The translations under genes and the position numbers were made by a program. The notes under the pieces are model-generated. The model saw only the letters and a program-made list of their open reading frames with translations, was not told where the DNA came from and searched no databases. Below are positions 27,001 to 36,113 of a stretch of 64,000 nucleotides of DNA, piece after piece. Every line of letters starts with the position of its first letter. Positions within the stretch are counted from its first letter, which is position 1. The stretch comes from MPNP01 sp965221445 (lineage in GTDB: Bacteria > Pseudomonadota > Alphaproteobacteria > Rhodobacterales > Rhodobacteraceae), in NCBI GenBank assembly GCA_965221445.1, contig CBDCSF010000013.1:2790001-2854000 (forward strand), given 5' to 3'.

Positions 27001-28743
27001 ATGGATATATTTTCAGAATTAAAATTGCTGGTCGCGGCCAAGATTAAGGAGTTAGTCAACGAGGGTTCACTACCCGTAGGGGTAGAAGAGAACGATTTCT
27101 CTGTTGAAAGACCCAAGAACAATGATCACGGGGAAGTTTCGACGAATGCCCCTTTGATTGTTGCAGGAAAAGCCAAATCCAATCCAAGGGCGATTGCCGA
27201 GACATTGGTTGAGAAACTCTCCAACGAGAAGAGAATTAAATCTGTAACAATCGCCGGCCCTGGTTTTATCAATTTTGTCCTTAACCAAGACTGTTGGCAG
27301 GGTGTCTTAAGGGAAATAATTAACTTAAATGGTGAGTATGGCCGCAGGGATATAGGGAAGGGGTATAAGATAAACCTGGAGTTTGTTTCAGCTAATCCTA
27401 CGGGCCCACTGCATGTTGGACATGCAAGAGGTGCAGTATTTGGAGATGCTCTTGGCAGGCTACTGGAATTTTCAGGATACGATGTAACCAGGGAATATTA
27501 TGTCAATGATGGTGGTGCTCAAGTCGATACTTTGGCCAGAAGTAGTTATCTGAGATACCTTGAAGCAATCGGCAAGGATATAAAATTCGGACCTGACAAC
27601 TATAAGGGCGATTATCTGGTAGCCATTGGTCATATGTTAAAAGATAAATACGGTGACCAATACGTGGATCAACCTGAAAATGCATGGTTGGATATCTTCC
27701 GTGAGTTTTCCATCAAGAAAATGCTTGACCTGATAAAAGAAGATTTAGGTCTATTAAATATTGAAATGGACAATTTTGTCCACGAAAAATCAATAGTGGA
27801 AACGGCCAGAATCGAAGAGGCAATTGATCATTTAAGAGAAATGGGTCTAATTTATCGTGGGGTCCTTGCTCCCCCCAAAGGTAAAGTTTCCATGGACTGG
27901 GAGGCGCGTGAGCAATTGCTTTTGAAGTCGACTGAGTATGGCGATGATGTTGACAGACCTATCAAGAAATCGGACGGAAGTTGGACCTATTTTGCTCCTG
28001 ATATAGCTTATCATTTCGATAAGGTTTCAAGAGGATACGATGAGTTGATTAATGTATTCGGAGCTGACCATGGAGGATATGTCAAAAGGTTGACGGCAGT
28101 AGTCGATGCCCTTTCGGAAGGTAAAGTTCCTTTTGTAGTGAAGTTGATTCAACAAGTCAATGTGATCAGCGATGATGAAATTCTCAAAATGTCCAAGCGT
28201 GCAGGAAATTTTGTACTTTTGAGGGAAGCAGTTGCAGAAGTTGGTTCAGATGTAACTCGTTTTGTGATGTTGATGCGCAAAAATGATGCTCCTCTGGATT
28301 TTGATTTTGAAAAGGTCTGTGAACAATCCAGGGACAATCCTGTATTTTATGTTCAGTATGCTCATGCCAGGATATGTTCCCTCCTGAAAAGAGCCGAAGA
28401 AACTGGCCTGGATGTCAGTGATCAGGTTCTGGAACAATTTAATCCAGAGTATATTTCAGAACCGGAACATATATTCTTTCTGCGTAAACTAGCCGAGTGG
28501 CCTCGTATCGTTGAATTGGCAACTACTCATCGGGAACCCCACAGAATAATTTTCTATCTCATGGAAGTAGCCTCTGGTTTCCACAGCTTTTGGTCCCTGG
28601 GAAAAGAAAGGGACAGGTTGAGAATTCTTCAGGAAGGTGAACCGGAAAAGACGATTGCCGGATTGGCACTTGCCAGATCTACCGGGATAATTGTTGCACA
28701 AGGTCTTGGGATTATGGGAGTTAAACCCTTGACTGAAATGTGA
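27001..28743 (+). CDS. argS: arginyl-tRNA synthetase
   Basis: 580 residues, class I arginine-tRNA ligase. N-terminal Add-1 domain (1-90) that contacts the D-loop, HIGH-like motif NPTGPLHVGHARGAVFGD near 130, MSKRAGN (KMSKS position) near 397, and the C-terminal DALR anticodon-binding domain from about 455 (ARICSLLKRAEETG). ATG 27001 agrees with the family start. Essential gene, next to the SPOR protein and nagZ genes in the order usual for alphaproteobacteria. Confidence 0.97.
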   Translation: MDIFSELKLLVAAKIKELVNEGSLPVGVEENDFSVERPKNNDHGEVSTNAPLIVAGKAKSNPRAIAETLVEKLSNEKRIKSVTIAGPGFINFVLNQDCWQGVLREIINLNGEYGRRDIGKGYKINLEFVSANPTGPLHVGHARGAVFGDALGRLLEFSGYDVTREYYVNDGGAQVDTLARSSYLRYLEAIGKDIKFGPDNYKGDYLVAIGHMLKDKYGDQYVDQPENAWLDIFREFSIKKMLDLIKEDLGLLNIEMDNFVHEKSIVETARIEEAIDHLREMGLIYRGVLAPPKGKVSMDWEAREQLLLKSTEYGDDVDRPIKKSDGSWTYFAPDIAYHFDKVSRGYDELINVFGADHGGYVKRLTAVVDALSEGKVPFVVKLIQQVNVISDDEILKMSKRAGNFVLLREAVAEVGSDVTRFVMLMRKNDAPLDFDFEKVCEQSRDNPVFYVQYAHARICSLLKRAEETGLDVSDQVLEQFNPEYISEPEHIFFLRKLAEWPRIVELATTHREPHRIIFYLMEVASGFHSFWSLGKERDRLRILQEGEPEKTIAGLALARSTGIIVAQGLGIMGVKPLTEM

Positions 28744-28774
28744 CATATGTTTCTACTATGCATTTGACACTACG

Positions 28775-29602
28775 ATGAAATCCTCAATACTAGATTATCC
28801 AGCCATCAATAAAGGGCCTGGTATAGCGAAGAGAATTTTCCAGGGTCTGATTATCCTGGTTTCTCTGGCCATCTTATATTTCTTGATCAGGATTGTATTT
28901 TATTATGAAGTTACCGGAAATCAGGAGCAATCAAATATACCGAAAATCAAGGCGGAACTGGATCTTTGGATCAAACCTTTAGACCCTGGAGGTAAGGAAT
29001 CAAAACATACAGGTTACAGGGTAAATGTTTTGGTTCACGGAGACCCCTTCAGCGGGGAATTAAAAACAATTGGATATGCTCCCCCTACCGTGGAATTACC
29101 TGAAGATATTTTATCCTTGAACTCTTTAGGAATACTTTTTCAGCAGGAGGTAGAGCCTGAGGAAGGAGATTCATTAGTGGCCAAGACGGGTAAAGAGATA
29201 CTTGAGGATTTCTTTACCCAGGTTGAGGTGGGTGTCCCTCCAATGGATATAGAGGCAGCAATAACTCTATCAGATGGAATAACAATAGACAATGCTGATA
29301 CAACCCTGGTTTTTTCTGGCCGGGAACTAGAGCCTTCTGAAATTCAGGAGGGTACCATTATTGCCTATATAGGAACATATCCCAACTACAATCTAGCTTC
29401 AAATAATTGGCGAGAGATATTGAAAAAGTTTCCCAAGGATCTTGCTGCCAGGAATTGGGTGATCAAAAAATTTACCGGATCAACATCGGTGTCTTATCGG
29501 TTATACGCGGTAGGGTTTGATTCGGAAGAGGAAGTCGATTCCTTTTGTGCCAGAATTGAAGCCGGTGGGCATCCATCCTGCATTAGGACTTTGTTCGACT
29601 GA
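28775..29602 (+). CDS. SPOR domain-containing membrane protein
   Basis: 275 residues. A short cytoplasmic part, one membrane helix at about 27-47 (GLIILVSLAILYFLIRIVFY), a long periplasmic linker and a C-terminal SPOR-like domain (about 200-275) with YRLYAVGFDSEEEVDSFC. SPOR domains bind denuded peptidoglycan at the division site. The stop overlaps the nagZ ATG (TGATG), linking it to cell-wall turnover. The SPOR domain is divergent; gene order (argS, SPOR protein, nagZ) supports the call. Confidence 0.82.
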   Translation: MKSSILDYPAINKGPGIAKRIFQGLIILVSLAILYFLIRIVFYYEVTGNQEQSNIPKIKAELDLWIKPLDPGGKESKHTGYRVNVLVHGDPFSGELKTIGYAPPTVELPEDILSLNSLGILFQQEVEPEEGDSLVAKTGKEILEDFFTQVEVGVPPMDIEAAITLSDGITIDNADTTLVFSGRELEPSEIQEGTIIAYIGTYPNYNLASNNWREILKKFPKDLAARNWVIKKFTGSTSVSYRLYAVGFDSEEEVDSFCARIEAGGHPSCIRTLFD

Positions 29603-30603
29603 TGAATTACGGAAGGTACATTTTTGGCTGTTCTGGCGTAAGTTTAACACCGGAGGAGTTGGCTTTTTTCAATGACGTGAAACCTTTTGGTTTCATTCTC
29701 TTTAATCGAAATCTTAAAAGCAAGGAACAGATTAGAAAACTCACAGATGATTTACGATCATCGGTTGGTTATTTTGCTCCCATACTGATTGACCAGGAGG
29801 GAGGCAGGGTCCAGCGTCTTACCTCACCAGAATGGAAGGATTGGGACCCACCTCTCGAAATTTGTACCCACTTTCCTCTGAAAGTGGCCAAAAAAATTAT
29901 GTGGCTTCGATATCGTTATATTGCCAAGGAGCTTCTTGACCTGGGTATTGATACAAATTGCGTACCACTTGGTGATTTGGCAACTGGAAATACTCATCCG
30001 GTTTTAAGAAATCGCTGCTATGGAACAAGCCCTGAAAAAGTTTCGGCCATTGCCCAGGAAGTGGCCAGTGCCTGCCTCCATGGCGGGGTTTTACCGATCT
30101 TGAAACATATCCCGGGACACGGCAGCACAACGACAGATAGCCATGAAGAATTACCGGTATGTCATAAAACATTGGCAGAATTGCAAACCAGTGATTTCCT
30201 GACCTTCAAGTATTTGAATTCCATACCCCTTGGTATGACAGCCCATGTATTATATCCTTCAATTGATTCTGAAAAACCGGCAACCACCTCACCCAAGGTG
30301 ATTGAGCAGATACGGACAGAAATCGGTTTTGAAGGATTGCTAATGACGGATGATCTTTCCATGGGTGCTCTTGGAGGCAGTATTCAATCAAGAGCAAGAC
30401 AGTCAATCAAAGCAGGGTGCGATCTCATTCTTCATTGTAATGGTGAAATGGAAGAAATGGTTGTTATCGCCTCGGAAGCAGGGGCTATGGGGGATTTGGT
30501 CCAGGCACGAGCTGAAAAGTCGTTGACTAGCCGTCGAAAACCTGAAGAGGTTGATCCAGAAAAATTGCTCAAGGATTATCTGCTACTGACGGATTTCAAA
30601 TAG
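29602..30603 (+). CDS. nagZ: beta-N-acetylhexosaminidase
   Basis: 333 residues of glycoside hydrolase family 3, cytoplasmic enzyme that removes N-acetylglucosamine from muropeptides during peptidoglycan recycling. Seen: IDQEGGRVQRL near 55, the NagZ loop KHIPGHGSTTTDSHEELP near 170 with the catalytic His-Asp pair, and LLMTDDLSMGAL near 248 with the nucleophile Asp. Translationally coupled to the SPOR gene. scpA and scpB, often next in this neighbourhood, are missing; the convergent dcd gene follows directly. Confidence 0.95.
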   Translation: MNYGRYIFGCSGVSLTPEELAFFNDVKPFGFILFNRNLKSKEQIRKLTDDLRSSVGYFAPILIDQEGGRVQRLTSPEWKDWDPPLEICTHFPLKVAKKIMWLRYRYIAKELLDLGIDTNCVPLGDLATGNTHPVLRNRCYGTSPEKVSAIAQEVASACLHGGVLPILKHIPGHGSTTTDSHEELPVCHKTLAELQTSDFLTFKYLNSIPLGMTAHVLYPSIDSEKPATTSPKVIEQIRTEIGFEGLLMTDDLSMGALGGSIQSRARQSIKAGCDLILHCNGEMEEMVVIASEAGAMGDLVQARAEKSLTSRRKPEEVDPEKLLKDYLLLTDFK

Positions 30604-30607
30604 GAAT

Positions 30608-31711
30608 TCAGTTTGTAACCTTGAAATGGCGTGACAATTTCAGTCTTTGACCCTGATAGTTGGAATAATTCTGCGAACCATAGGGATTTTCGGGTTCGGC
30701 CATCATTTTTTCAAAGACCAGTTTCCCCATTTTTTGGCCGTGTTCAAGCAAAAAGGGAACTTCATGGCACCTAACTTCCAGTACTCCCCTGGATCCGGCT
30801 CCACCTGTACCTTGAAAACCGAATCCCGGGTCAAAGAATCCTGCATAATGAACCCTGAATTCCCCCACCATAGGCAAATAAGGAGTCATTTCAGCAGCAT
30901 AGCTAGGTGGAATAGTAACCTCTTCCTGACTGGCTAGAATATAAAAAGATCCAGGGTCAAGAATAATCTGCCTGTTCGAAGCATAAACAGGATCCCAAAA
31001 ATCCCGGGGGGGATAATGATTGGAGTTGGATAAATCAATTATACCGGTATGCTGTTTTGCCCTATACCCGACTAGATCATCTTCCAGGCTGAGATCGACT
31101 GAAAAATCCAGTCCCTCGTTCAGGTTTATAGAATCTGATGTAATGTGATTGGCCTGACAAATTTTATGATAATCCTCCGTTGATAATCGGGTGTTGCCAT
31201 TGGCAAACCTGATCTGGTTCAGTAATGTTCCCTGCTTGACACAGACTGAAAAAGAACGGGGGCACACTTCAGCAAACAGGGGACCACAATAACCATCTTC
31301 TATTCGGTCAAATTCAGAACCAAAATCCGTAATCAAACGTGTCAGGAGATCAAGTCTTCCGGTTGTACTCTTGGCATTTGCAACACCATATATTCCAGTA
31401 GGAAGTTCCAGGGACTCCATCAGGGGAATGACATAAACACATCCTTTTTCCAGAACAGCACCATCTTCAATATTGATGGTATGCATACCGAATTCCCTGA
31501 TGCGATCAAGTATTCGTCCTTCCTTGTTGGTCAAAAAGGAAACGCGTACCCTGTAAGCAGTACTTCCCAATCGTAAATCCAGGCTTGCCGGCTGAATTTG
31601 ACTCCGGTTGATTTCATCCTGGCTTTGGATCACCCCCTGATGACACATCAGGTTGATTATCCTGTCCGGTAAGATGCCTTTAGGTTCGAAAAGGTTCTCT
31701 TCTAGCTGCAA
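30608..31711 (-). CDS. dcd: 2'-deoxycytidine 5'-triphosphate deaminase, long double-length form
   Basis: 367 residues, about twice the length of the E. coli Dcd; long forms of this kind are common in alphaproteobacteria. It converts dCTP to dUTP (and in some cases dUMP). Two dUTPase-like halves: N-terminal half with IQPASLDLRLGSTAYRVR near 42 and ANAKSTTGRLD near 112; C-terminal half with ILDPGSFYILASQEEV near 252, RVHYAGFFDPGFG near 292 and GVLEVRCHEVPFLLEHGQ near 315. Convergent with nagZ, four bases apart; the tRNA-Pro gene lies upstream on the same strand. Confidence 0.92.
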   Translation of the reverse strand: MQLEENLFEPKGILPDRIINLMCHQGVIQSQDEINRSQIQPASLDLRLGSTAYRVRVSFLTNKEGRILDRIREFGMHTINIEDGAVLEKGCVYVIPLMESLELPTGIYGVANAKSTTGRLDLLTRLITDFGSEFDRIEDGYCGPLFAEVCPRSFSVCVKQGTLLNQIRFANGNTRLSTEDYHKICQANHITSDSINLNEGLDFSVDLSLEDDLVGYRAKQHTGIIDLSNSNHYPPRDFWDPVYASNRQIILDPGSFYILASQEEVTIPPSYAAEMTPYLPMVGEFRVHYAGFFDPGFGFQGTGGAGSRGVLEVRCHEVPFLLEHGQKMGKLVFEKMMAEPENPYGSQNYSNYQGQRLKLSRHFKVTN

Positions 31712-31745
31712 CTGATTTCCTTGCCTGAAATTGCCCCGAATATGG

Positions 31746-31820
31746 TCGGGCCAGTGAGATTTGAACTCACGACCTCTCGCCCCCCAGACGAACGCGCTAA
31801 CCAGGCTGCGCTATGGCCCG
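31746..31820 (-). tRNA. tRNA-Pro (GGG)
   Basis: A 75-base cloverleaf on the minus strand. Acceptor stem CGGGCCA pairs perfectly with TGGCCCG, followed by discriminator A; CCA is not encoded. D arm GCGC/GCGC with AGCCTGGTTA loop, anticodon stem TTCGT/GCGAG with loop CTGGGGG giving anticodon GGG, T arm GTGAG-TTCAAAT-CTCAC. Placement next to merR and the fabH-plsX cluster is common in alphaproteobacteria. Confidence 0.96.
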
Positions 31821-31902
31821 ACTCTATGGATTTGTCAGGAATTCTGATTCCAAATACCATCGGAGAGATATAATATATTGGTACATTTGTTCAAATACTA
31901 AA

Positions 31903-32454
31903 TCATGCCATCCGAGATTTAATATTTTCCAACTTTTTGTAAACTTCTTCCAGTTTATCCTTGTTTGAAGTATCAACAGGAGCCATTCCATTTTCTGGAA
32001 GATTTAAACTAATCCCAAAACTTGCCGAATTGAGGATTCGGCTAAAGGTAGAAAAATCAAGAGTTTTCCTTGCTGATAGGGATTCTTCCGCTGGTTGTGG
32101 ATCCTGAGTAGGAGTATTATCGAATAATAGACTTTTTACCTGATTTTTTGCAGTGTTCTCTTCAGGAACAGATTTCTGGAACAAGGGTAACTCTGCCACC
32201 TCGATAATGTAATCCCTGCCTTTTTCTTCTATTAACCTCTGAACCTTTTTTGTCGTATATCCTTTTTTTGTTATCAGAAAATGTATTCCCTTCAAAAGGG
32301 TAATTATTTCTTGATCATAAATACGCTTTTTGTCTTGAAACTGTGGTTTGGCAATCGGGAATTTAGTTTCCCAATACCTCAATGTTGACTGATCAATCCC
32401 CAACTCCTTGGACACGGTACCGATTAGTTTGTACTTTTGTTTCTCACCGGACAA
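31903..32454 (-). CDS. MerR family transcriptional regulator
   Basis: 183 residues. N-terminal MerR-type winged helix (about 8-80): IGTVSKELGIDQSTLRYWE and RIYDQEIITLLKGI, then HFLITKKGYTTKKVQRLI. The rest is Ser/Asn/Gln-rich and not conserved; the final 25 residues may form a short coiled coil (LEEVYKKLENIKSRM). No metal-binding cysteines, so it is the conserved housekeeping type found downstream of ihfA in alphaproteobacteria, whose target is not known to me. 22 bases separate it from ihfA. Confidence 0.9.
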   Translation of the reverse strand: MSGEKQKYKLIGTVSKELGIDQSTLRYWETKFPIAKPQFQDKKRIYDQEIITLLKGIHFLITKKGYTTKKVQRLIEEKGRDYIIEVAELPLFQKSVPEENTAKNQVKSLLFDNTPTQDPQPAEESLSARKTLDFSTFSRILNSASFGISLNLPENGMAPVDTSNKDKLEEVYKKLENIKSRMA

Positions 32455-32476
32455 TTATTCACCATTCAGAAGTGGA

Positions 32477-32767
32477 CTAAGTATTAACTTTTTGCTTAAG
32501 TTTGTTTGAAGGAATGAACTTGACCTTGTACCTTGCATCCAGGGTTCGTTCCTCCCTGGAGTTTATATCTATTATTTCCTGGCTTGCTTTGAATTTCACC
32601 TGGAAAGTACCAAACGAAGAAATTTTTATCGGTTCGCCTTTGGTCAAGGTATCTAGAATTTCCTGGAAAATAGAATCCACGAATGATTTACATTCAGCTT
32701 GTGAAAGTCCAAAGCGGTTTTGAAGGATATCGACAAGATCCTTTTTGATAAATACCGCTTTTTCCAT
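32477..32767 (-). CDS. ihfA: integration host factor alpha-like (HU/IHF family), divergent DNA arm
   Basis: 96 residues of the HU/IHF family: IKKDLVDILQNRFGLSQAEC and ISSFGTFQVKFKAS cover the dimer core, and KVKFIPSNKLKQKV the end. Position between fabH and merR is that of ihfA in alphaproteobacteria. Odd: the beta-arm that normally reads PGRNPKTGE is replaced by a segment of equal length, EIIDINSREE, so the proline that intercalates into DNA in IHF and HU is absent. DNA bending may therefore differ from the standard protein. The identification as IHF alpha rests on context; HU-like protein is a fair alternative name. Confidence 0.88.
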   Translation of the reverse strand: MEKAVFIKKDLVDILQNRFGLSQAECKSFVDSIFQEILDTLTKGEPIKISSFGTFQVKFKASQEIIDINSREERTLDARYKVKFIPSNKLKQKVNT

Positions 32768-32880
32768 CCATTTTTCCTTAAGATCCAGAAAGGGTTGGGA
32801 GGATTCTACCAGAAGGATTTAAATTGGGAAAGAAATTGTGTTGGAGGAAATCAAAATTTCTCAAATCACCAAATCGGTTA

Positions 32881-33858
32881 TTACCACCGTAAAAGGAAAG
32901 AACCCCAACAAAGGCCGCCACCAATGGCGTGAGAAAGAATCAAATCCCCTTTACGGAATTTACCTTCTTCATTGGCAACCGATAGGGATATAGGAATGGA
33001 AGCAGCCGACGTATTGCCATGCTGTTCCAGGGTCACCACCACCTTTTCGATAGGTATATTCAATTTTTGTGTAGCCGACTGAATTATTCGTATGTTTGCC
33101 TGATGGGGTACGGCCCAGTCAACATCTGTACTCATTACCTTGGCTTTTTTCATTACTTCTTCGGTGGAGGTTACCAGTTTTGACACAGCATGCCGAAATA
33201 CCTCTCTACCTTTCATCCTTAAATGACCGGCAGTTCTGGTGGTGGATACACCTCCATCAACGTAAAGTATGTCTTTATATCGCCCATCGGAATGCAAATC
33301 AGTTGCGAGTAAGCCCCTTTTGTTGACGCTATCTGTTGCTTGTTCGGCTTCTACAACAACCGCACCGGCACCATCACCGAAAAGGATACATGTTGTCCTG
33401 TCTTCCCAATCCAATATATTGGAAAAGGTTTCTGAACCAATGACCAGAGCCTTGGTTGCTTCTCCTGATTTGATCAGGGCGTTGGCGTTGGCCAAGGCAA
33501 AAACAAAACCAGCACAAACGGCCTGAATATCAAATGCGTAACCACGGGAAATCCCAAGGCCACATTGAATTTGGGTCGCGGTTGATGGAAAAGTATGGTC
33601 TGAAGTTGAGGTTGCCAATAAAACCAAATCGATATCTTCGGGTTTATTACCGCTGTTGAGTAGAGCCATTTGGGCAGCCTTAATACCCATTTTAGAGGTA
33701 CTTTCATCTGGTGAGGCGTAGTGTCTAAACTTTATACCCGTCCGAGTGGTAATCCACTCATCTGAGGTATCTATAAAGTCTTCAAAATAGCTGTTAGGAA
33801 CTATTTTTTCTGGGAGATAATGACCCGTACCGGTTACAACAGACCTGATTTTATTCAT
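32881..33858 (-). CDS. fabH: 3-oxoacyl-[acyl-carrier-protein] synthase III
   Basis: 325 residues, condenses acetyl-CoA with malonyl-ACP to start fatty acid synthesis. Catalytic Cys in IQAVCAGFVFALA near 112, His in VPHQANIRI near 252 and Asn in EQHGNTSAASIP near 282; N-terminal GTGHYLPEKIVPN and the C-terminal GGGLCWGSFLLRW are family-typical. Follows plsX by 45 bases and precedes ihfA in one minus-strand transcript (yceD-rpmF-plsX-fabH-ihfA-merR). Confidence 0.96.
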   Translation of the reverse strand: MNKIRSVVTGTGHYLPEKIVPNSYFEDFIDTSDEWITTRTGIKFRHYASPDESTSKMGIKAAQMALLNSGNKPEDIDLVLLATSTSDHTFPSTATQIQCGLGISRGYAFDIQAVCAGFVFALANANALIKSGEATKALVIGSETFSNILDWEDRTTCILFGDGAGAVVVEAEQATDSVNKRGLLATDLHSDGRYKDILYVDGGVSTTRTAGHLRMKGREVFRHAVSKLVTSTEEVMKKAKVMSTDVDWAVPHQANIRIIQSATQKLNIPIEKVVVTLEQHGNTSAASIPISLSVANEEGKFRKGDLILSHAIGGGLCWGSFLLRW

Positions 33859-33903
33859 TCGAAACTATTATGCTCGTATTGTGATACAAATGGCCCGAGT
33901 ATA

Positions 33904-34887
33904 TCAAAAAGAGTTCGACCTTGCCAATTTCACTCCCAGCTTTATAGCAGCAGCAATTCCAATGGCATCTGAACTCCCGTGAGATTTGATAACAATTCCA
34001 TTCAAACCCAAAAACACCCCTCCGTTTGATCTTCTTGGATCTATTCGCTTGAAAAACCTTCTGAGAGAAGTATAGGCAAAAAAACTGCCGATGCGGGAGA
34101 AAGGTGAATGGGTAAAGGCTTGGTGAAGTTGACTCCTTATAACCCTTGCAGCACCCTCCGAACTCTTGATGGCGGTGTTTCCGGTAAAACCATCCGTTAC
34201 AATGACATCAACTTTACTTGAAAATATATCAGTACCTTCGACAAAACCTATGAATTCATATCCATTTTGCTGCTCATTCTCTGATATAAGGTTGAATGCA
34301 GCCTTTATTTCAGATCTCCCCTTATGAGATTCAGTTCCCACGTTCAGGAGGCCTATTCGGGGTTTGTTTATCGTCAAGCCATTTTGTGCAAATCTGGTAC
34401 CTAAGATACAATAGCAAAGCAAATCCCTTTCATCAGCCCTTATATCTGCACCTGCATCAAGCAGTACATTGAAGCCGCTCTCATTAGGTGATGGGCAAAG
34501 GCAAGCTATGGCAGGTCTGGATACCCCAGACGCTTTTTTCAAATTTAGCATGGCAGTAGCCATCAGGGCACCCGTATTACCACAGGAAACAGCAACATTG
34601 GCAAGACCTGCTTTCAGGGTATCAATGGTTGACCACATTGAAGAATCCCTACCGGTTCTCAGAGCGGTAGTTGGCTTGGTATCCATTGAAATTACCTTGG
34701 AGGTGGCTCTTATTTCACACCTGTTTTCAAGGGTTTTATATTTTTTTATACGCTTGTTGAGCTGATTTTCGTTACCGTGAACGATAAAAGCTACATCAGG
34801 ATCTTTCTTAGCCACTTTTGCCATGCCGGCAACAACGGGAACGGGACCCTGATCTCCTCCCATTGCATCAATCGCAATAACAGTTAT
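33904..34887 (-). CDS. plsX: phosphate acyltransferase PlsX
   Basis: Makes acyl-phosphate from acyl-ACP for phospholipid synthesis. The first ATG (34863) would start inside the conserved IDAMGGD motif and lose the first beta strand. The frame continues upstream as ITVIAIDA to 34887 and further to an in-frame TAA with no ATG, GTG or TTG. An ATA at 34887 lies five bases after an AGGGA ribosome site, so I place the start there, giving 327 residues. Other motifs: LMATAMLNLKKASGVSRPAI, LLDAGADIRAD, VGTESHKGR and TDGFTGNTAIKS. A noncanonical start or a point mutation or base error in the start codon is possible. Confidence 0.88.
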   Translation of the reverse strand: MTVIAIDAMGGDQGPVPVVAGMAKVAKKDPDVAFIVHGNENQLNKRIKKYKTLENRCEIRATSKVISMDTKPTTALRTGRDSSMWSTIDTLKAGLANVAVSCGNTGALMATAMLNLKKASGVSRPAIACLCPSPNESGFNVLLDAGADIRADERDLLCYCILGTRFAQNGLTINKPRIGLLNVGTESHKGRSEIKAAFNLISENEQQNGYEFIGFVEGTDIFSSKVDVIVTDGFTGNTAIKSSEGAARVIRSQLHQAFTHSPFSRIGSFFAYTSLRRFFKRIDPRRSNGGVFLGLNGIVIKSHGSSDAIGIAAAIKLGVKLARSNSF

Positions 34888-34931
34888 TGTCTTCCCTTTA
34901 ATTTAATCCGACTCGTGATCGAGGCTGTGAA

Positions 34932-35135
34932 TCAAAAATCATCTTCATCAATTTCGGGTTCTCTAACTTCCAGAATAGGTCTACCTTTATAGTGACCACA
35001 AGCAGGACACATATGGTAGGGTAGTTTCAACTCCCCACAATTATCACACTCAACCCAAATCCCTGCCCTCAGGGCATCATGGGACCTGCGCTTATTCCTT
35101 CTTGCACGACTTACTTTATTTTGCTGAACAGCCAT
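34932..35135 (-). CDS. rpmF: 50S ribosomal protein L32
   Basis: 67 residues. Starts MAVQQNKVSRARRNKRRSHD, the basic L32 N-terminus, followed by a four-cysteine zinc ribbon (CDNC..CPAC) and an acidic tail ending DEDDF. Located between yceD and plsX, the same order as in E. coli and in several alphaproteobacteria. Confidence 0.97.
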   Translation of the reverse strand: MAVQQNKVSRARRNKRRSHDALRAGIWVECDNCGELKLPYHMCPACGHYKGRPILEVREPEIDEDDF

Positions 35136-35284
35136 AACCTATTACCTGAAAATGTCTCTAACCCATCGGTCTCTAAAACCAAAAAAATTACCAAAATATA
35201 GGGAATACCTACTAATTTTGGTGATTAAAAGAAATAATTCAATGGTAGATAATTTCAAGGGACAGTTTTGATCAAGACATTTAA

Positions 35285-35830
35285 TTATGAATTGTCTCTG
35301 GCAAGGGCTGAAAAGGGATTATCTTGAATTCCCGGGTCGTGTAATTTGCCGATGTCATCGTTAATGGAAGAATCGAAATCTGATCCTGAGCTGGTGGGAT
35401 ATTCAGGCAATTCAAGAAACAGAGTTTCCCTGACAAGTTCAAGGAGGTCAAAAGAGGGGGTAAGCAATTCGAGATTTTCATCTTCAGGTATGGAATTGTC
35501 ATGCTGTGGAGAAAGTAGTTTGGGATTGGAGACAAATTTTCTTAACACTCTGGTTTTCAAAGAGATGGGGAAGTGCTTAAGAGTACGCCGGCATTCAAGT
35601 ACTATCCTGCAATTCAGGTGCCCCTTCATTATCCAGTCATACTTTCTCGAAGACTCCAGGTATCCATTGAATCTGAATTTGTTAAGGGAAATAATCGCCA
35701 GATCCTTAACCAGTACTTGCTTTGAAGTCTGGTCCAGATAAAAGGCAAACCAATTTTTATCGTCACTGTTCAATTCAGAAAAAACAATTTTTTTCCTAGT
35801 AGGGAATTTATGAGAAGAGCTGTTAGGCAC
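35285..35830 (-). CDS. yceD: YceD/DUF177 family protein
   Basis: 181 residues. DUF177 proteins are linked to 23S rRNA and ribosome assembly and are usually co-transcribed with rpmF. Seen: GHLNCRIVLECRRTLKHFP near 68, where the family has a Cys-containing strand pair, and the signature LELPEYPTS near 143 with an acidic stretch before it. First gene of the rpmF-plsX-fabH-ihfA-merR transcript and divergent from bamE, with 283 AT-rich bases between that must hold both promoters; I could not fix the promoter positions. Confidence 0.88.
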   Translation of the reverse strand: MPNSSSHKFPTRKKIVFSELNSDDKNWFAFYLDQTSKQVLVKDLAIISLNKFRFNGYLESSRKYDWIMKGHLNCRIVLECRRTLKHFPISLKTRVLRKFVSNPKLLSPQHDNSIPEDENLELLTPSFDLLELVRETLFLELPEYPTSSGSDFDSSINDDIGKLHDPGIQDNPFSALARDNS

Positions 35831-36113
35831 CGAAATTCGATTCGCTATTTTGGAGATAAATCACATTAATTTTGGTATTCTTTTATATATTTGGACAGTG
35901 CGGCACTAAAGACAATAGTTTGGAAATTAATTTGGTTCACTGAGGGGGCAGGTTAATTGAAATATTTTAATTTTAACAAATCCACATTAAGTTTAGGGTT
36001 CAGTTCTAATTTATTCACATAATCATTATTTGTTGGCTGGATTGATTCGGTAAATTTACAAAGTGTCGTGATCCGGGAAAAAATTCAGGGGTCTTTAAAA
36101 GATTGGATAAACC

